A DNA stretch of 8,192 nucleotides from DASSCW01 sp036556695. Lineage in GTDB: Bacteria > Chloroflexota > Limnocylindria > QHBO01. Positions 5,549-8,192 of the stretch are shown here, one piece after another. The notes beneath the pieces were generated by a model. That model saw only the letters and a program-made list of their open reading frames with translations, searched no databases and was not told where the DNA came from. A program made the position numbers and the translations under genes. The stretch is from assembly GCA_036556695.1 (NCBI GenBank), contig DATBIY010000043.1, positions 1 to 8,192 on the forward strand, read 5' to 3'. Every line of letters begins with the position of its first letter. Position 1 is the stretch's first letter.

Positions 5549-7125
5549 GCTTCGACCTCGGCCGGCAGCTCGGTGCGCGGAAAGAGCGGCTCGGCGCGGC
5601 CGACGGTCCAGCCGTCGGCCACCGCGCCCCATGCCAGGAGCGCATCGAGGCCCGGGCCGCCGCTCGCCCGCTGGTCATAGGGTGCCGGCACGCCCAGCTG
5701 CTGATGGAGGCGCGCCGCGGTGGCGGGTGTGAACGGCGCCACCAGGTGGCCCAGGATGCGGCACGTCTCGGCCATCGCGGCAAGCACCTGGCCCAGCCGC
5801 TCCGCGTTGCCCTCCTTGCTGAGGGTCCAGGGAGCCTGCGACTCGGCGTAGCCGTTTCCGGCGCGGACCAGCGAGCTCATTGCCGCCAATGCCTCGTCCA
5901 GGTGGAAGCGGCCCATGGCGGCGTGGTAGTCGCGCACCGCGGTATCGGCGGTTGAGCGCAGCTCGGCATCGGCCGCCGCGGAGGTATCGGCCAGGGGAGG
6001 CAAGCGTCCCCCCAGGTAGCGGCTGGCCATGCTGATCGTGCGGTTGACCAGGTTGCCCAGGTCATTGGCCAGGTCGGCGTTGTAGCGGCGCACCAGGCCC
6101 TCCAGGGTCACGTCGCCGTCGCGGTCGAAGGGGATCTCGCGCAGCACCAAATAGCGCACCCCGTCCACGCCGAACAACTCGACTGCCGAGTCGGGATCCA
6201 GCACGTTGCCGCGCGTCTTCGACATCTTCTCGCCGCGCAGCAGCATGAAGCCGTGGGCGAACACCTGGCGCGGCAGTGGGACGCCGGCGCTCATCAGCAT
6301 CGCCGGCCAGTAGAGGCAGTGGAAGCGGGTGATGTTCTTGCCGATGACGTGCACGTCCGCCGGCCAGAAGCGCTCGTACAGGGCCTTGTCGTCCGGGAAG
6401 CCGGCGCCGGTCAGGTAGTTGGTCAGCGCGTCGAACCAGACATAGATGCGGTGCTCCGGGTCGCCGGGAAACGGGATGCCCCAGCCGGTGCCGGCGCGGC
6501 TGACGCTGAAGTCGCGCAGGCCCTCCTTCAGCCAGCCCAGTACCTCGTTGCGGAAATGCTCCGGCTCGCAGAACGACGGGTTGTCGCGGTACAGCTTCTC
6601 CAGCGCCTCCTGGTAGCGCGACAGCCGGAAGAAGTAGTTCTCCTCCTCCAGCCACTGCAGCTCCAGGGTCGGGTGGTCGGGGCAGCGGCCGTCGACGATC
6701 TGGGCATCGGTCTTGAACTCGTTGTCGCCCGGGCAGTACCAGCCGGCGTAGGTGCCCTTGTAGATGTCGCCGGCCGCCTGCGCGCGAGTCACCATTTCGA
6801 CCGAAGCGCGCACGTGATCCGCGTCGGTGGTGCGGATGAATCGGTCGTAGCTGATGTCGAACCGATCGAACGCGGTGCGCCAGCTCTCGGCCCAGCCGTC
6901 CACCAGCGCCTTTGGCTGCTGGTCGTGCTGGCGCGCCAGCGGCTCCACCTGAGCGGAGTGCTCGTCCATGCCGGTCAGGAAGCGCGTCTCCTGGCCCAGC
7001 AGGCGGTGATAGCGCGCGATGGCATCGGCGCCGATGACCTCGAACAGCGAATGCAGTGGCGGCGCGGGGCTGGGGTAGAAGATCGCGGTGGTCAGGTAGT
7101 AGCTGTCCCGGGGTGCATCGGCCAT
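5545..7125 (-). CDS. metG: Methionyl-tRNA synthetase, unusual HIGH signature
   Basis: Charges tRNA-Met with methionine, as class I synthetase. It has 526 residues with no C-terminal tRNA-binding extension. Seen: N-terminal Y-Y-L-T-T-A-I-F-Y (9-17), T-G-M-D-E-H (51-56), connective zinc region W-Y-C-P-G-D ... G-R-C-P-D-H (129-151), E-E-N-Y-F-F-R-L-S (161-169), W-G-I-P-F-P-G-D (215-222), Y-V-W-F-D-A-L-T-N-Y (228-237), I-G-K-N-I-T-R-F-H (261-269), K-M-S-K-T-R-G-N-V (300-308) and the anticodon-domain A-P-W-T-L-S-K block. Odd: the HIGH position reads P-L-H-S (23-26), and the second zinc Cys is Asp134. ATG 7125 shares one base with the TGA of the reductase upstream (TGATG), so the two are probably translationally coupled. 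A longer reading to 7236 overlaps the reductase and lacks support. The flanking motifs align without gaps, so no frameshift is evident. Confidence 0.95.
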   Translation of the reverse strand: MADAPRDSYYLTTAIFYPSPAPPLHSLFEVIGADAIARYHRLLGQETRFLTGMDEHSAQVEPLARQHDQQPKALVDGWAESWRTAFDRFDISYDRFIRTTDADHVRASVEMVTRAQAAGDIYKGTYAGWYCPGDNEFKTDAQIVDGRCPDHPTLELQWLEEENYFFRLSRYQEALEKLYRDNPSFCEPEHFRNEVLGWLKEGLRDFSVSRAGTGWGIPFPGDPEHRIYVWFDALTNYLTGAGFPDDKALYERFWPADVHVIGKNITRFHCLYWPAMLMSAGVPLPRQVFAHGFMLLRGEKMSKTRGNVLDPDSAVELFGVDGVRYLVLREIPFDRDGDVTLEGLVRRYNADLANDLGNLVNRTISMASRYLGGRLPPLADTSAAADAELRSTADTAVRDYHAAMGRFHLDEALAAMSSLVRAGNGYAESQAPWTLSKEGNAERLGQVLAAMAETCRILGHLVAPFTPATAARLHQQLGVPAPYDQRASGGPGLDALLAWGAVADGWTVGRAEPLFPRTELPAEVEA

Positions 7126-7874
7126 CAGTGGGCCCGTCCCTTCGGCCAGTACAGCTCCTTGCGGATCTGCTCCGGCGGGAAGCCCCGCGCGAGGGCCATC
7201 TCCTCGATGGTGGTGATCATCTCCGGGTTGCCACACAGGTAGAGCGTGGTGTTGTCCGGCGTCAGCCCGTGCTCGTCAAGTTGGCCTTCCAGCACCGCCT
7301 CCGCGCGGCCGGTGAGGCCTCGCCAGTCCGGGCATTCCCTGGGCCGCGAGACGGTTGCCGCGTAGCGCAGCGGAAAGGCGCCGGTCTGGAGCTGCTGCAG
7401 CTCGTCACGCCAGGCCAGGTCGTGGTCATAGCTGACCCCGTGGAGGAGCACCACGTCGCGCGGCTGGTTCCGCAGCTGCATGGTGTCGAGCATGCTCATG
7501 AACGGCGCAAGGCCGGTGCCGGTCGCCACGAAGAAGCACGTCCTGCCGTCGTCCTGGAGCAGGAACTTGCCCTTGGCGCCCTTGATGTTGATTGGCTCGC
7601 CGACCTGCCTGTGCTCCCACAGCAGCGGCGTGAAGCCGCCGCCCTGCACCAGGCGGATGAAGAACTCGTACTCGCTGGTGTCGTCCGGCGAGGAGCTGAT
7701 CGACATGGGGCGCTGGATGAGCTTGCCCTCCGGCCCCACCAGCCCGAGCGTGGCGTACTGGCCCGGCTCGAACGGGAACGGGTCCTCCGGGGCTTCCACG
7801 GCCACGATGGCCAGCCCGTCGGCGATCTCTTCCCAGCGGCTGATCCGCCCGTTGTAGGGATACTGGTCGGCCAT
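7125..7874 (-). CDS. Ferredoxin-NADP+ reductase (FNR/Fpr type)
   Basis: Cytosolic FAD enzyme that moves electrons between NADPH and ferredoxin or flavodoxin. It has 249 residues, typical for the bacterial Fpr class. Seen: a FAD domain with F-E-P-G-Q-Y (35-40) and the FAD-binding R-P-M-S-I-S-S (55-61), then the NADP-binding domain with A-T-G-T-G-L-A-P (117-124) and L-C-G-N-P-E-M (213-219), and an E-L-Y-W-P-K-G-R-A-H end (240-249) as in Fpr enzymes. ATG 7874 has AGAGGA seven bases upstream. It is the first gene of the unit with metG, whose start overlaps its stop by one base. A -10-like TATACT stands about 75 bases upstream. The electron partner is not visible. A glutamate synthase or dihydroorotate-dehydrogenase electron-transfer subunit is less likely, as no C-terminal iron-sulphur Cys cluster is present (only two Cys after the FAD domain besides C-G-N-P). 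Confidence 0.92.
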   Translation of the reverse strand: MADQYPYNGRISRWEEIADGLAIVAVEAPEDPFPFEPGQYATLGLVGPEGKLIQRPMSISSSPDDTSEYEFFIRLVQGGGFTPLLWEHRQVGEPINIKGAKGKFLLQDDGRTCFFVATGTGLAPFMSMLDTMQLRNQPRDVVLLHGVSYDHDLAWRDELQQLQTGAFPLRYAATVSRPRECPDWRGLTGRAEAVLEGQLDEHGLTPDNTTLYLCGNPEMITTIEEMALARGFPPEQIRKELYWPKGRAH

Positions 7875-7948
7875 GGCTGCGTCCTCTGCGGGCCGCGGCT
7901 GTTCGTGCCCTGATGCTTCGTCGGCGCTGGCCCGCGATCAGGGCGGCC

Positions 7949-7954
7949 AGTATA
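7949..7954 (-). promoter_or_regulatory. Possible -10 box for the reductase-metG-tatD operon
   Basis: TATACT on the minus strand, about 75 bases upstream of ATG 7874, is the best -10 match in the 190-base divergent spacer (7875-8064). No TTGACA-like -35 is found 16-18 bp further upstream. A TTGACC on the plus strand (7969-7974) is in the wrong direction for this operon and lacks a partner at normal spacing for the divergent gene. Confidence 0.35.
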
Positions 7955-8064
7955 CAAATCGAGCGTGCTTGACCCTCTTGCAGGCCGATACTTCCACGGC
8001 ACGCCGCCGCGTGGCATCTTTCGCACCATCCGCCGGGGGTTCATGCGGGGGCGAGGAGAGTCAC

Positions 8065-8192
8065 ATGTCCGGTGCGAACGTCGCGGTCGCCATGCTGGTC
8101 ATCCTGGGCTCGTTGATGGCGTTCCTGGGCCTTTTCGCTGGGGGCGGCAATCTGCCGATCATCGGGCTCGGTCTGCTGGCCATCGTGGCCGG
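8065..8192 (+). CDS. Membrane protein, N-terminal fragment (3' end outside window)
   Basis: The only plus-strand gene, and divergent from the reductase operon. The 42 complete codons read as M-S-G-A-N-V followed by two hydrophobic stretches (about 6-25, A-V-A-M-L-V-I-L-G..., and 31-42, L-P-I-I-G-L-G-L-L-A-I-V-A) with a Gly-rich turn G-G-G-N between them. A strong GAGGAG ribosome site lies upstream of ATG 8065 at good spacing (GAGGAGAGTCAC before ATG). The open reading frame continues to the window edge. No family can be given from this fragment. Confidence 0.8.
   Translation, partial: MSGANVAVAMLVILGSLMAFLGLFAGGGNLPIIGLGLLAIVA

Noticed and set aside
3797..5680. Plus-strand open frame of 627 codons across groES, the groES promoter, the small membrane gene and tatD
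   Set aside because: It spans several recognised genes and regulatory sites on the other strand and shows no protein family features.
7126..7236. N-terminal extension of metG by 37 codons
   Set aside because: It overlaps the end of the reductase gene and is Gly/His/Pro-rich; ATG 7125 gives the normal MetRS N-terminus and a TGATG junction.
6253..7242. Plus-strand open frame of 329 codons opposite metG
   Set aside because: It is antisense to a clear synthetase, with no recognisable motif and no convincing ribosome site.
7969..7992. Plus-strand promoter for the gene at 8065 (TTGACC with GATACT)
   Set aside because: The spacing is only 12 bp, too short for a housekeeping promoter.

Overview
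This is a high-GC bacterial chromosome segment with no visible plasmid, phage or insertion-sequence content. A CIRCE/HrcA-type operator before groESL, mixed ATG/GTG (and probably CTG) starts, a GroEL ending in Met-Asp-Tyr, and the style of the YCII, FNR and MetRS proteins fit a Chloroflexota-like lineage (Limnocylindria or Thermomicrobia-like). That placement is an impression from protein style, not a database result.

Layout: every complete gene lies on the minus strand, so transcription runs from right to left. From the right edge, a plus-strand membrane protein gene (8065 to beyond the window) diverges from a tight operon: ferredoxin-NADP reductase (7125-7874), methionyl-tRNA synthetase metG (5545-7125) and a TatD-family metal hydrolase (4736-5548). 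These three overlap by one and four bases. A 73-residue single-pass membrane protein (4460-4681) follows 54 bases later. A stem-loop at 4403-4436 closes this unit. Next is a clear housekeeping promoter (TTGACA, 18 bp, TAGGAT) with a CIRCE operator over the expected transcription start, driving groES (3919-4233) and groEL (2260-3882). A GC-rich hairpin follows groEL. Then come a low-complexity Gly/Ser/Gln/Met protein (1804-2124), a hairpin terminator with a T-tract, a YCII-family protein (1299-1670) and the N-terminal 417 residues of a UvrD/PcrA helicase running off the left edge.

How the genes fit together: groESL is a heat-shock chaperonin unit under probable HrcA repression. The FNR-metG-tatD unit joins tRNA charging, a DNase/metal hydrolase and flavin redox chemistry, and looks translationally coupled. 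The left part holds DNA repair (UvrD-type) and two small proteins of unknown role.

The points most worth a second look are a methionyl-tRNA synthetase whose HIGH signature reads P-L-H-S and whose zinc knuckle has Asp in place of one Cys, a probable CTG start for tatD inside a CTGA overlap, a disordered Gly-rich protein directly behind groEL, and an inverted repeat enclosing the helicase start codon and a possible leaderless promoter. I see no CRISPR array, RNA gene, mobile element or obvious new defence system. All intergenic stretches are under 300 bases.
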